Of a stretch of 64,000 nt of DNA, positions 10,947 through 24,100 are shown piece after piece. The notes below the pieces were generated by a model. The model was not told where the DNA came from. It worked only from the letters and a program-made list of their open reading frames with translations, and searched no databases. The translations under genes were made by a program, and so were the position numbers. Source of the DNA: Cornus controversa (Eukaryota > Streptophyta > Magnoliopsida > Cornales > Cornaceae); assembly GCA_026545225.1 (NCBI GenBank), contig CM048845.1:63969033-64033032 (forward strand), in the 5' to 3' direction. Each line of letters begins with the position of its first letter. Position 1 is the first letter of the stretch.

Positions 10947-11246
10947 TTCCCAACCTCTGTCTTCGAATCCGAAAGCGGCTATGGCCTCAAAATCAATTAT
11001 ACATCTCTTTTAATATTCTAATTGGTCTAAAATCAAAAATTAAATTTTTAAAAAAAAATCCAATTTTTTGGACCCACCCGACCCCGTCCTAGGTCCCGAC
11101 GACTCAAAATTTTAAAATGAGCCAAATGGCTCATAAATCTCTCTGGACCTCTAAAAAAGTCCCTACATATGCAAATCACATTTATAACATGTGCAAATCT
11201 ATTTATAATCTCATTTCGGAGAATAAATAAATAATGAATCTCTACA

Positions 11247-13360
11247 ACCATCCAAGCAACTACCCACAACTTGTAACCGCCATTAACTACCCAAAATTTA
11301 GTTATAAATACATGAAAAAGAGGTTAAAAAAAAGCTCCCTTGACCACAACAACTCACAATTTCATTTCATTGTCCTAGTTCTACCTTAGCTTATCTCTAG
11401 TCTTAACCATAGCCATAGCTTAGTTCTAGCTTACTCCTCATTTAACTTATCATAATCCTAACCTATCTCAACTTGCATCTTGTATGCAATTCCATCTTCT
11501 TATATGAATTATTCGATTTGTAATAAAGAAGAACATTAGTGAAATGAGTTTGTGTTTGTCTTCCTTTTGATCCTTTTCATTTACTCATTTCATTTACAAC
11601 TTTGTCTGTTTGTAAAGTCCTTGTCTTTAAAGGCAAGGAAGAGTCATTCTAACTTCTTAATATATATGAGCTTGTAAATAGAAAAACGAAGAAACTACAG
11701 AAACCAAGAAGAAATGAAGTCGGTTTTTGTATTACCTTTCAAACACGAAAGACTCAGATATGAAATGGCCTTCAAATAGTACAAATAAGCTTAGATATGT
11801 CCTCTTGCAATGCAAAAATGGTCAGTTAGGAGTGGAAGTATTAAATCGCCCTAGATTCACAAGAAATCGTCAAAGAGTTGTGGTAGAGGAGAGAAAGAAG
11901 AGGCGGATGAAAAAATGAGCTAAGTTTATTTTTTACATTTTATACCTATTTTAATTCTGTTTTAAGTTTATTTTAGTTGTTGGGTCGCTACCATGCAAAA
12001 ACAACAAAAACACCAATTTGGTGTTTCTAATTTGGCTCAAAATATTACAAATGTTTATCCATTATTCAAGCACAAACAGTTAGTGTCAAATATGTTTTTT
12101 CTTTATTTCAGCTAAGACTTGCGGTGAAGAAGTCATTACATGCAAAAAAAAAAAAAAAAAATGAGTTAGAAACTTGACCCTTGTAACACTAATCACCAGT
12201 GTAAAACCATTCTCTTGTAACTGTGGTATTAAGGCGACCTTATTCAGGAAAACAATTGATCACCAAATGATCTTGATATTAATCAATGTATACAGGAATT
12301 TTCACGAGTGACTTTTTTTGTCTTTCATGTGTGGAAACCGAATTAGCTCGGGTCGAATTCAACTTGCCCCCACCTAAAGTTAAAATCGAGTAAAACATTC
12401 TGGTACTGTATTCAAGTTGGCCCACGCAAGAAAGTAAACACGTGTGCAGACAAACATTGGCCCTTTAACTGAACGTTTGTTGCGTGTTATGTCTGTATGC
12501 ATACATATATCACTCAGACAACTCACCTTCGCAACTATGTCTTCTGGTAACACAAAACGTCATGATATAAAACGCGAGATGGTTCAATTGTCTTCCTCAT
12601 TCAGAATAGACAAAGCGAACGGCTGATTTAATTTTTAATACTGTATATGATTTCATACATTCATGAACATACACACAAATATTTTATAGATATATAATAT
12701 ACATATATTGTACATGATTAGAGATTTAGAATATAGTAATTGGCCGACCTGCTTCAGACCCAAAAGAAGATTAATTAAGTGGATAATATCATCCCATCAT
12801 TCAATAACTCAGATTTCATCAGACTACTTAATTCTATATCCCCAGAGCATGTATTAAAGCTGTAGCTTTGTTTAACTCTGGTTTGGGTGATGTCTCTTCT
12901 TCTTCTTCGCCAAAACCCATGTCCAGAAAGTTTCACAACTGAATAAATTTACCTTTTTTTTTTTTTTTATATACAAAAACTCTATCTTTCTTGACTTTTT
13001 ATCGCCGTCCAATTTGTTTCCTTGTGGCCAAAGTTTCCAGCTTTTACGATCACTATTTTTCTGTTTTTATTCCCTTGATTATTTTAATTCCATAAAATCT
13101 GTTTTTGGTATGTTTATATCTATATACCTCTAGAAATCCTCGCACCCTGTTACCATAATATTCGATTCTATTTTCAAAAATTCTTTCACTTTTAAGGCTA
13201 TTGGGTGATAGCCTTGATAAAAAGATTCAAAACCCACCCTCCGGAATCAAAACCCTTATTGTAAAAAGACTCTGTTTTGGGTTTTGATTCTCTTAGAGCC
13301 CTAGCAATCAATCTCAAAGTATTGGGTTTTTTTGAAGAGGTTTAATAGAGGTTGGGGTTT
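11247..13360. other. Intergenic region and glucanase upstream sequence
   Basis: No gene, RNA or complete element could be recognised here. A poly-A run lies near 12145-12161. CT-rich sequence at 12896-12910 and TA-rich sequence near 13110-13125 may belong to the promoter and 5' leader of the glucanase gene that starts at 13361. A transcription start could not be placed. Confidence 0.5.
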
Positions 13361-16300
13361 ATGGGGTTTTGGGTGAGTTATGGGGGAGTTACAGTATTGG
13401 TGTTTATGGTAGTGGGTTCAGTGAATGGGATTGGAGCAAACTGGGGAACACAGTCAACCCACCCTCTGCCTCCTTCAATTGTGGTAAAGCTTCTCAGGGA
13501 CAATGGGATTCAGAAGGTTAAGCTATTCGATGCGGATTCGGCCACTTTGAATGCTCTTAGTAATTCTGGGTTAGAGGTCATGGCTGGTATACCCAATGAC
13601 ATGCTATACACACTAGCCAACAGTATGGATGCAGCTGAGAAATGGGTGGAAAAGAATGTCTCTTCTCATGGCTCCTCCAACATCAGGTGATTGCTTTCTC
13701 CATATCTGCTCCTATTTGTATTCCAATGTATATATGATGCTTGTATGGTCCATTCTTCCTAAAAAAAAATCCAATTTATATTACAAAGAAACTGAATTGT
13801 AGATTCATATAATCATGGACAAATTTGAACATCTATGGTTTGTGGCTTGCTAGTTGTGAAGAGAATGATGATGAATTAGATTTTGTACTTGAGTAATATT
13901 AGGATCTGGTAGCTGTATCTGCGGAACATCGTTGATTCTTACTCCATGTACTTAGAAGTATAATTGCTACTCCATGAAATTGATTAACACCCAACCGGTG
14001 CCCAAACTCCTTTTAGGCCATTTACTTTCTGTATTCAATCAGACAATACAAGAAAAATACACATACATGCAAATCAAAAGCATATTTAGATATAGACTCC
14101 ACAACGGGTGGAAATTCTGATGTCAAATTGTATGACCAGAGTTCCTGTAGCCCAGCAGTCACTTCTAGGTATGGAATATGATTTTACAGAGACAAAAATG
14201 ATAAAAGAGATTGAAAGTTCTATAATGGTCATTTTGACCAAAGGTCACATTGTTGCTTCTTACTCCACGTACTTAGTTAAGAGCATAATTGCTACTCCAT
14301 GAAATTAATTAATATCCAACCGGTGCCCAAACTCCCTCTTGGCCATTTAGCATTCTGTATTCTGTCAGACAAGACAAGAAAAATATAAAGACATACATGC
14401 AAATCAAAAGCATATTGACATATAGAGTCACTGTAGCCAAATTGTATAACCAGAGTCACTGTAGCCCAGGAGCCACATCTAGATATGGAATATGATGTTA
14501 GAAAGACAAAAATGAAATAAGAGTTTGAAAGTTCTGTAATGGACATTTTTACCAAAAAGTCTTTTTTTGTATACATAAGACACTAACACACCCATTTCGT
14601 TGCATATGGAACTTAAACCTCGACCTCTCATTTGGAAGGTGGAGGAGATACCACTCAAACTGATGTTTTGTGGTTTTTTTCTATTAACTTGCACATTTCA
14701 CTAACATTTATAGGCACCAGAAGCTTTATTTACCCTAGTAAATAGTTCCCTAGAACCCCGGTCATTATGTATGAATCTTATGACTTGCATCAAAAGTCCA
14801 ATTTTCAATTGACACTAAACCAGCATTCAAGATTATGAGATAAATATGGATTTGTAATTATGTATCATGATCCTTTTCCTTTTTACTTTCTCTTTTGGCC
14901 ACATATTTAATTATCCACTTCCACATTTCACTGACATTTATAGACACCAAGAACTTTATTTAAAATAGTAATTAGTTCCCTAGAACCATGGGGATTATGT
15001 ATGCATCTTATGACTTGCATCAAAATTTTCATTTGTCTTCAATTAACTCCATCCTCCGGTCATGTTTTTCCTCGTCTATCTAGCATCTATGAAGATGTCA
15101 AACAAATTCCATGTGTTTAACATGTGCGGCATCTCAAAACTTACTTCTTTCAGTCCAACAAGCATGGACATGTAGAAACACGGCTGCTACCACGTTGGGC
15201 TAAATGGGGTCAAGTGACTGCAATGGAATTTATAAAAGACGGGTCTATTTGATAATAGTGCAAAAAAGTTAAATTTAATAATAAGTGACCCACGAAATGG
15301 CGGGAGCCTTGTGCACTAGGCTAGCCTTTTTTTAAGTGACCCCTGAAATACTAATGTTTAATATCAGAAAGTGATAGAAAAGTTCTAACTGATAAAAATT
15401 AAGTTAAAATCAATTTAACAAACTATGCCTTCACTATTTTACCATATGGCTTTTGTTTCAATTGATTCAGTTTCTCTTGTTTGGGAAATATTTAAGCTTC
15501 TATGGGATCAATTATTTTAATTTTTGACTAGTACGAAATTAATTTTACAGATTGGGGTTTTAATTTCCATACTTTCCGCTTAGAGTTACATTACTGTTTT
15601 GTCAATTTTATAAAATCGATATTATGACGGTGTACTTCATGAGGCTCAGCTTTGTATATTATATAAGAATAAAAATTAATGTTTTTAATTAATTGTCAAC
15701 TGCTCTCACTTATGAAAAGTCTGGCTCCTCTCCTGCCTATAGAAGGCAAATTTCCCATATCAGGTATGTAGTGGACTGGAGCATCTTTTGGGCCAATTGG
15801 CATTATTTATTTCAATTTAAATCCCTAAGAGACTGAATTGCAGCTAACATAGTCCTTGAATTTGAGCAATTTTTGGTTTTGAGGCTACTAATTAGAAATT
15901 ATGCTGAATTATTTTCTTATGAAGAAGCTATGACAAGTAGATATTCTTTTCATAAAGCCATTGGTTTTAAGTGACGTCAGAGTTAATAGCTCTATTATGA
16001 TGGATCTCATTGTTTTTTTTTTACTTCATGCACTTATTTTGATGTACAATTGCCACTCAATGGGTGACTATCCTATCAATTTGTCAATTTGAGTGCACTG
16101 GGAATGTCTAAGCTCAAATAAATTTCCGTGGATTGTTGTTCTTCATTTTTTATTTTTTTGATCAAGTAAGTACTCACACACATTGCCCACGCTGGGGCTG
16201 GAACCCTCCCCTCCACTTTGAGGGTAGGGAGGTTATACCATTGGGCTAGAGGCCCTTTGGTCATCTTCTTCATTTTCAACTAAACTCTATTCACTTCTTT

Positions 16301-18107
16301 AAAGTGGGAGGCGGCGTTTGCTTACAAGGGAAAGAACTTACAACCAGCAGAATTCATTCCTCCTCAACATCTTAAGAAAACATATTTTGTTTCTTTACTA
16401 TTTTCACCTCTCTTTCAAGTGCAGCTTTTGCTATTTTGTCTTTTTTGAATGGGCACAAAAGATGTTCCCCACCCTAAGGGCTTGTTTGGATAACCATGAG
16501 AGAAAAGAAAAGAAATGATAACTTAAGTTATGAGAGAAAAGAAAAGAAAAGAAAGGAGAGGATAACATGTATTTGTGTTTGGATAAATTATGAAAGAAAA
16601 GAAAAGAAATGATAACATTATTGTTTGGATAAGCTAAAGGAGAGAAAAGAAAAGAAACTATTCTAACCAATTTACTGATATGCCCTAATATCTTAAGTTA
16701 GGATTCAGATGCCATAAAAAAGTTTTATTCTAAAATGTTGTGGGCAATTTCGGTATTATGAAAGTATCACTTATCAGCTATCATTTCTCTCCAAATCTTC
16801 TCATTTTTGGAGGAATAAGAAATGAGAGATTTGGAGGGATAAGCTATCCCTCCAAATCTCTCCCAATCCTTTCTTTTCTCCCCCACATTAGTTATCCAAA
16901 CACAAAAATCATTATCTTTCTTTTCTTTTCTCTCTTAATCCTTCCAAATCCATCAATCCAAACGAAGCCTAAATGTTAGGTTAGCTTAAATTCCTATTGT
17001 GATTAGGTTTCTAGAGTTGTATCATATTAGGTAATTTTTTAGTAGGCAAGTCTTGGTCTCAAGGAAGGAAAGTTCTTGTTAGGCAAGTCTTGGACTCTAA
17101 GGAATTTTAATCCTTGTCCACCAAGGAATTGGGTTTTGGGCTCTATAAATAGTTACCTATGTTATAGGTTGAGACAAGTGAGAAGAAAAGATGCAATACT
17201 CTCATTGTACTTGAGAGGTCACTCCCATTGTTTGGAGAGGGCAACTCTTGCGTAGAGGTAATACTCTTATTGTTTTTGAGAGAATATTTAGAGAGAATTT
17301 TTTATTTCCTTTTGAGTGAGATTGGGTGTATAAGGGTTGAGAGTACTCTTGATACAATTCTTCAACTTGTTCTGTTACAATCTATATAGTAAAATTGGGC
17401 TCTCCATGAATGTAGGCTTGTTTAGCAGAACCATATATAATTCTTCATGTGTTCTTGCAAATTTCTTCGTACTTGTTTACTTATCGTCAAATCATAATAT
17501 TTGATGGTACGTGATTGGAGGCTTGCTTCTCAATACTAAAAGATAGCACATTCCTTTTCCGCCATATGGTCTATAGCTCTATGAGGGGGACATCCCAAGC
17601 CTTCCTGACACTCCGTACACATCTCGTACTCCAAGTAGCAAGCAACTCGCCTATGCTCCTTGGGATAGCAAACAACTCCAAACATAGTAAACAGGAGACT
17701 CTGTAGTTCTCAAGCAACAACACAATGCAATAGCATTCTATCAGATAATAGAAATCTCAAAAAACAAAACCGAAATATAGATCCTACAACAGGTAGAAAG
17801 TTAGGTTGCCAAATTTTATGGCTAAAGTTACAGTAGCCTGGGAAACGAAAAAAAATATTTAAAAAGGAAAAATAAAATAGACTTGAAAGTAATGTCTTTA
17901 ACATAGCCAATACTCCAATTCAAATGGATATTTTCTTGTAATTAGTAGAGTTTATTTTATTAAGTTCTGTGTTTACTTTCTTGTTAACACACAAACAGAC
18001 ACATTTATTTCTGCTTTGTTTTCTCAAGTGTTACTACTAACAGTTAGATCCTACAGTTCATGTCGAATCTTAACCCATATGGTATGAGTCTCTAGACTAA
18101 ATTCCTT

Positions 18108-18139
<32 letters not shown>

Positions 18140-21100
18140 AAAAAAAAGAGTTTCAAATTTATAGACCGAGTGTAAACTCTCAAAATTTACACTTTGAATA
18201 TATATATTTTTTGATTAGTAGGATTTACACTTCGAATATTAATCTTCAAGTTCCTATCCATTAATAAAGCATGGAAGTTATGAAGGCAGTTCAAGTTTTT
18301 ATTTCATAATAACCACACTCCAAAAGACGTACTTCCCTTCTTAATCAATTGTTGAACTGCGTTATATCAATTTTAAAAGAAAAAATTGTATACAACTTTA
18401 GTTATTAGATAATCAGTTTTTGTTATTCTTTGAGTAATTTGTAATACTCAATAATAAAAAATTCTAATTTTGGATGCCATAATAAACTCCTGCCACCACT
18501 ACCCTGCTGCACAATACCTGCTACCTTCATTGCACTTTATCACCACTACTGCTGCACCACCTACCTGCACCACATCTGCCACCACTGCACTGCCATAATA
18601 CTGTCTCACTTCCATCTCATTCTGCATCAACCACATTTGCACTGCCTTGTCCCCACTGCATCACTCACATGCATTTTTGGAGTGCGTCTTCTCTGCCTAT
18701 TAGATTTTTGCCCTTTCATGTGAGTGCAAGTGTTACTTTTCCATGTAAAAGAACAATGTTTTTTTCATTTGGTGAACATTTTTGTCTTCATGTTCAATGA
18801 AGCTGGTCGCTGGTGAGTGGTTCCAGTATTTTGAAGGCTGTAACTCTTTGCATCTTTTTGCAATGAAGGTACATCTAAAGCTAATAGAATAAGAACTTGT
18901 GAATTAGTGGTGCTTTTTGTTGCAATTCAGGACTTGAACTGTGATGAGGAATTGAATTCGTTTTTTTTAGGGTATTTAAGGAAATTGACAGAAGGATTGA
19001 AAAATATAATGAATCATTTAAAACAAACAGAAATTAAATGAACTAAGGGCTTAGCACAAGTGTTATCTCCTCCTCCTTCCAAATGGAAGGTTGAGGATTC
19101 AATTCCCCTATGGGACAAATGTTTGTGTGTGTATCCTACAAGAGTCTGTGTAAACTATACTATGGTCTTTGTCTGAGTTTCTGCTTTGTTATTGTATTGC
19201 TTTGAGGTTTTTCTCATGTTACAACTAGGACATTTTTTTTATTTTACTTAATTGTTTTATTTATTATTATTTTTTATTCATAACACCTTAATTGAAGGTG
19301 GTTGGTTTGGAATAGACCCTGACGAGCAGATTCCTAAATCACTATGATACACAAATATAATGCTTGCCATTATATTCTAGCCCAATTTGTGGTCTAAATG
19401 ATATTCATAGAGGTGTTTGGATTCTTACATGTAGTTAGGAGCTTCTGGCGTCTGTGGAGAACATAACCATTCTGTTTGAGAGTTGCCATATAAGTGTCCT
19501 GTAAGAGACTTTTCCTTTCCCTTCTAGGTTTACAGGGTAATTGAATTCTGTTGTGGCTGTGTATTTCAATACCACTGCCAACTCAAGTATCTACTACATC
19601 TCAGAAGGTTTACATGTCAAATTTATCGTCACTTTCTGTCCTCGTTGAAATTAAAATAATACCCTAAAATTTCAATCCTCTTATGTTATCCTTGAAGTTT
19701 ACCTGGGTACCCCAAATATTGGAGATTTCATATTTGGCACAAATTTAAATTGGCCAAAAGCTTGAAATGTCAAAATCTTGATATATACTGTGTATATTCC
19801 TCTTTCTAAATTTGTAGAATTTTTTTGATAGATGACTTGATGTTAAGTCAATTGGACTTTATGTTGGCACATTTCGTAGATCAAAACTTGTGTCTATAAT
19901 TTTTTTTCAATTTCTAGCTTAGTTTAGAAATTTTCAAGCGTTAGTTAGTGTTGGTTACTTCCCAAGGTCGAAGATAGAATTTCATGCAACATTCAAGGGT
20001 AATTGGGTAATCTTCGTCTTCAATAAAGGTAAATTAACACATTGATACACTCACCAAATTAGGATCCATGCATGCACGTCTAGGGTTTCTAAATTTCTAT
20101 GATTTAATTTATTCTGATTCCTTAACTGCTTGAAAGGAGTTTGGAAACTTCTTATTAGAAAATTTTCTAAGTATTTAACTATAGAAGACTTTGATCTATT
20201 GAGGAATAAATCAAGGGCTTTAGAGTATCGTCGACCGATTGACGACAATTTTGATGGATCAAGCTGTTAGGAACAGTCTGAACAGCAGCTTCCAAGTTGA
20301 TTAGACTCCACCTACCTTAATCTCTATATATTATTTTATTGCTTATATATACATAATAATACAGAGATTGAGAATATCATTTAGAGAGCATATTATTGTG
20401 AGTTTTAAGAGTGCATCTCAGTTTTCTTTTACATTCATCATACTTGGCCATAGTGAGTGTAATCTACATATGTTGACAAATATTGTTGTGTGCTACAAAG
20501 AAGAGTTCTACTCTATCATTCAATCCATTATCTGAGATTAAAGTTTGGACAACTAGTGCCTGAGACCGAAATCACTAGAGAAGCAGGTTCATGAGGAGTG
20601 GATGTTATTGATGAGCGGAATGACTGCTTGAAGGTTTCGGGAGAAAGTTTGGGGTCTTCTGTGTAAGGAGGTAACTAGGGGGTTCTTAGGGTAGACTCTG
20701 TTAACCTAGATTGTACTCTCTTTCTCATATAATGGATTTTGGTTTGACTATACTAGGTTTTCCACCTAAAAAAATTGTGTTCATTGCTTTACTTTTTAAT
20801 TACTTATTATTGCTACAGATTGTTAGATTTTACTATCTGCTATATTCTAAATTTAATTTTTTTAAGATAGTTTTAAAGTTGAAAATTCGTTAAAATCAGT
20901 TAATCATCCTACAAGATGTATTCACTCCCACTCTAGGTCTAGATCAATTGACCTTGCGCAACTCTCTATCAGAGCCTTTGGTTATGGTCCTTACTCCTAA
21001 CACTAGCATTTGCTGCATAAAGGCACCAAGTTACCAGCTATAGAAAAACTTACATTAAGTTTTTATCTTCTTTTGGGGAAAATTTGTCATCTTGGAATTA

Positions 21101-24100
21101 CATTCTGGTTATTCACAAGATCTGAGAACGTTTTGGGTGATTAATGGCACTGATATTTTGGGTATCAAATCTGATTACCACACTGGATTTTACTATATAT
21201 CTTCTCTGCATATGACTTTCGTACAGTAGTATTTTGTCTTCTCTCCTGAGGACCTAGCTTTTATCTATCAAAAGAAATACATTTTTTTATAGATACAACT
21301 TTTCCAGGTTTTAAGGATGGCATAGAGAGAGGCTTCAATATTGCACCGTTTTGGCTTGTATTGGTTTCGTGGAACACAAGTACAATGTTTGGTGTTCAAT
21401 AAAGAAATGTATTATTTGTATAGCTATAAGTTTTCCCGGTTTTAAGGACAGCAGAGAGAGAGGCTTTGATATTGCACGGTTTTGACTTGTATTTTGTTTT
21501 CATGGAAAATAAGTACAAAGTTTGGAGTTCAAAACTGATTTATATGGAAACATAAGTAGAAGATCTTTGAAGATACATTTGGGAATATATCTAATCTGTA
21601 CAAGATAAGGTGGCATTATCTTTCTAGAATCAGAGAGGAGTTCAAATGCTCTCTTTCTTTCCTAGGTAGAGAATTATCTCAGTAGTCACATAATCTAAAG
21701 GTGGCATTATCTTTCTAGAATCAGAGAGGAGTTCAAATGCTCTCTTTCTTTCCTAGGTAGAGAATTATCTCAATAGTCACATAATCTAAGTAAGGTATTC
21801 CTGTTCTCCCATCCATTTTTATGATTTAATCCTGGCACTGAAGTGGTTTCTTAAATTAAGCTGTAATGGTTCTTCTTTATTACTTCAGTCAATTATGCAA
21901 AGGATATTACTGTTAATTCCACATTTACCTTCACTAAATTTTAGCAACAGCTAACTTCATATGGTTAAGCTTATTCGGCCCAACTTTTCTAAATTATGCC
22001 AGGTTCTCTGAACCCGTATCTCTAATTTTCACCCGAGTGTTATTTTTTCTCGATTCTTTATATAGTTGTGTGCAACAATTTTTTCCTAAAATTCTAAGAA
22101 AAACAATATTGGGGAGAAGATACATGTTTACATCTATTTACCTTTTACCTTGTATTTGATTTGAGCTACTCTTCCGTTATTTCTGATCAAGAAATCTTTA
22201 AACTATGCCTTCAAAAATTGACACAGTAACCCTGGTTAGTAAAACATCAAACTTCCTGTTGGGACCCCCTTCATAGATTTCTTGAGATACCTAAATTTCG
22301 TATAACTTTATCTTGTTTAGGTTAGGTGGGCAGCCCGGCAAATAGACATTCACAGGAATTTGCTTATCGACTCCCCAAGATAAGATTCAGTACTGAATGG
22401 ACATCCCTCCTGTAATAGTAAAGGTTCCCATAGCAATGGAAATACCCTTAATTAAAATGGACTTCCCATTTTGATTAGCATACAGTGTCAATCTGGAAGC
22501 TCTCCAAATTCAACATTCCTCATATTTGCTGGTGTCATCCTTTTTTCTTTTGGTTGTTGGTGGTGGCTAGTTTTCGACATGCCATGTTGCAAATGAATGT
22601 GCTTCTTTCAAAGTTACAAAAACAAGCAAAAGTTGGAGCCAGAGCAGAAAGTTCTTGTTCTGGGAGGTTCACTAGTTTCATTCTTGTAAAACATCCAAAA
22701 GACGCACACACACATTCATCTGTATATATGTCCATCCTGATGAATGTATTTGTTTGCACGTGTGTATAGATATCTTCATATAGAAAAACGTACAGATAGA
22801 TGGACATATCTTTATATGAAATGGACGAATAAGCAGGGTTAGATGGATATATATATATATATATAGTGTGTGTGTGTGTAGAAATGGAATCTTATTACAA
22901 CAAAGTGGAATTCCTATGTGTTTATGGACCATTTTGATCTTAATTCTTCTTCATTTTAAAAACAGATCCATTAAGTAATTATTATTATCATTTAATATTA
23001 TATAACTTTTTTATGGCATGTCAGAATCCACTTATCTTTCATATTTATAAATTATGCTCTGTGTGGGATAAAGTACCCGAATTCAATCCAAGCTCATTAC
23101 ATATTCCAATGCAATAGAGTTCCGGAGTGAAGTTTCATTTAATTCTGAACGATCTTCCAAGTAGTGCTAATTTTGCAGTCGTCATCACAACTCATAATCA
23201 ATTTATATTTTCTAAATAGCTATCTTTATCTGAGTGAAGTAATCCAGACTAAACTGCTGATCGTACAACATGCTCTTGTGGATGATCAATCATTCTTGTC
23301 AAAAGATTTGTGTTATTCTTTCAGTTTGGAGAATCATAACATTTGTGGCTAGCAAACTGTCAATTGCCAACTTGGTAGTGATGGGAACTTCTTATAATTT
23401 TTCCCCGACTCTACTTTTCCTTCATACGAAAAGTTGAGGAATCTTATATCTGTTTGGCATAATATGAGTTACTTTGTGTGGTATGCAAGGTTTGATTATT
23501 CTGTTAAACTAATGATTTTGCTTTTCAAGGTATGTTGCCGTTGGGAACGAACCATTCCTGTCAACATACAATGGAACCTTCCTTGGAACAACTTTTCCCG
23601 CTCTTCAAAATATTCAGTCAGCCCTTGTAAAGGCTGGTCTGGGCAGTCAGGTGAAAGTCACTGTACCCCTCAATGCTGATGTATACGAGAGTTCAACAAG
23701 CTTCCCTTCTACTGGCGAATTCCGAGCAGATATTCATGACCTCATGGTGGAGATTGTTAAGTTCTTGAGTGATAATGGAGCTCCTTTCACTGTGAACATA
23801 TATCCCTTCATAAGCCTATACAATGACCCCAGCTTTCCTGTTGACTATGCCTTCTTTGATGGCTATTCGTCACCCATCAATGACAATGGAAGAATCTATG
23901 ACAATGTGTTTGATGCAAACTACGATACACTTGTGTGGGCCTTGCAAAAGAATGGATATGGAAACTTGTCCATAATTGTTGGAGAAATTGGGTGGCCTAC
24001 TGATGGAGATCGCAATGCAAATGGTGCTTATGCTCAGAAGTTCAACCAAGGGTTCATGTCCCACATTTCATCCGGGAAAGGGACCCCAATGAGACCTGGC

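Larger units (their letters stand above)
1..11246 (-). mobile_element. Ty3/gypsy LTR retrotransposon (Tekay/Del-like), nested and decayed
   Basis: A gypsy element lies on the minus strand. Reading right to left it has a 5' LTR (8787-11246), a primer binding site (8772-8783), gag, zinc knuckles, protease remnant, reverse transcriptase, RNase H, integrase, a polypurine tract (about 48-60) and the first 47 bases of the 3' LTR, which runs off the window. Bases 1-47 match 11200-11246, which fixes the LTR edge. The order PR-RT-RH-INT is that of Ty3/gypsy; the C-terminal domain after integrase suggests a chromovirus of the Tekay/Del kind (inference). All reading frames carry stops or frameshifts, so it is dead. 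Two later insertions (1118-3572 and 3789-5294) interrupt the integrase region. Confidence 0.9.
8787..11246 (-). repeat. 5' LTR of the gypsy element
   Basis: This is a long LTR of about 2460 bp in minus orientation. Its outer end (11246) is fixed by identity to bases 1-47 and its inner end by the PBS. In element sense it has GGTACGTTAAGTG (10946-10934), a TATAAATA box (10896-10889) and a purine/CT-rich leader. Near its 3' part it carries iterated TTCGATTAATCGAA-type near-palindromes (9183-9330). Confidence 0.85.
13687..23529 (+). other. 9.8 kb intron of the glucanase gene
   Basis: The intron has a gtgatt donor after CAG and a ttttcaag acceptor. It holds SINEs (14560, 16150, 19043), tandem duplications, a Tourist-like MITE, two solo LTRs and a 27 base C-tract. 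The remaining sequence is AT-rich and shows no exon-like coding. Confidence 0.85.

Noticed and set aside
13352..13360. Upstream in-frame start of the glucanase (three more codons)
   Set aside because: The first codon is TTG, not ATG. The ATG at 13361 gives a normal signal peptide.
22485..22932. Overlapping open frames on both strands in the glucanase intron
   Set aside because: Chance frames beside TA/GT microsatellites; no conserved motif.
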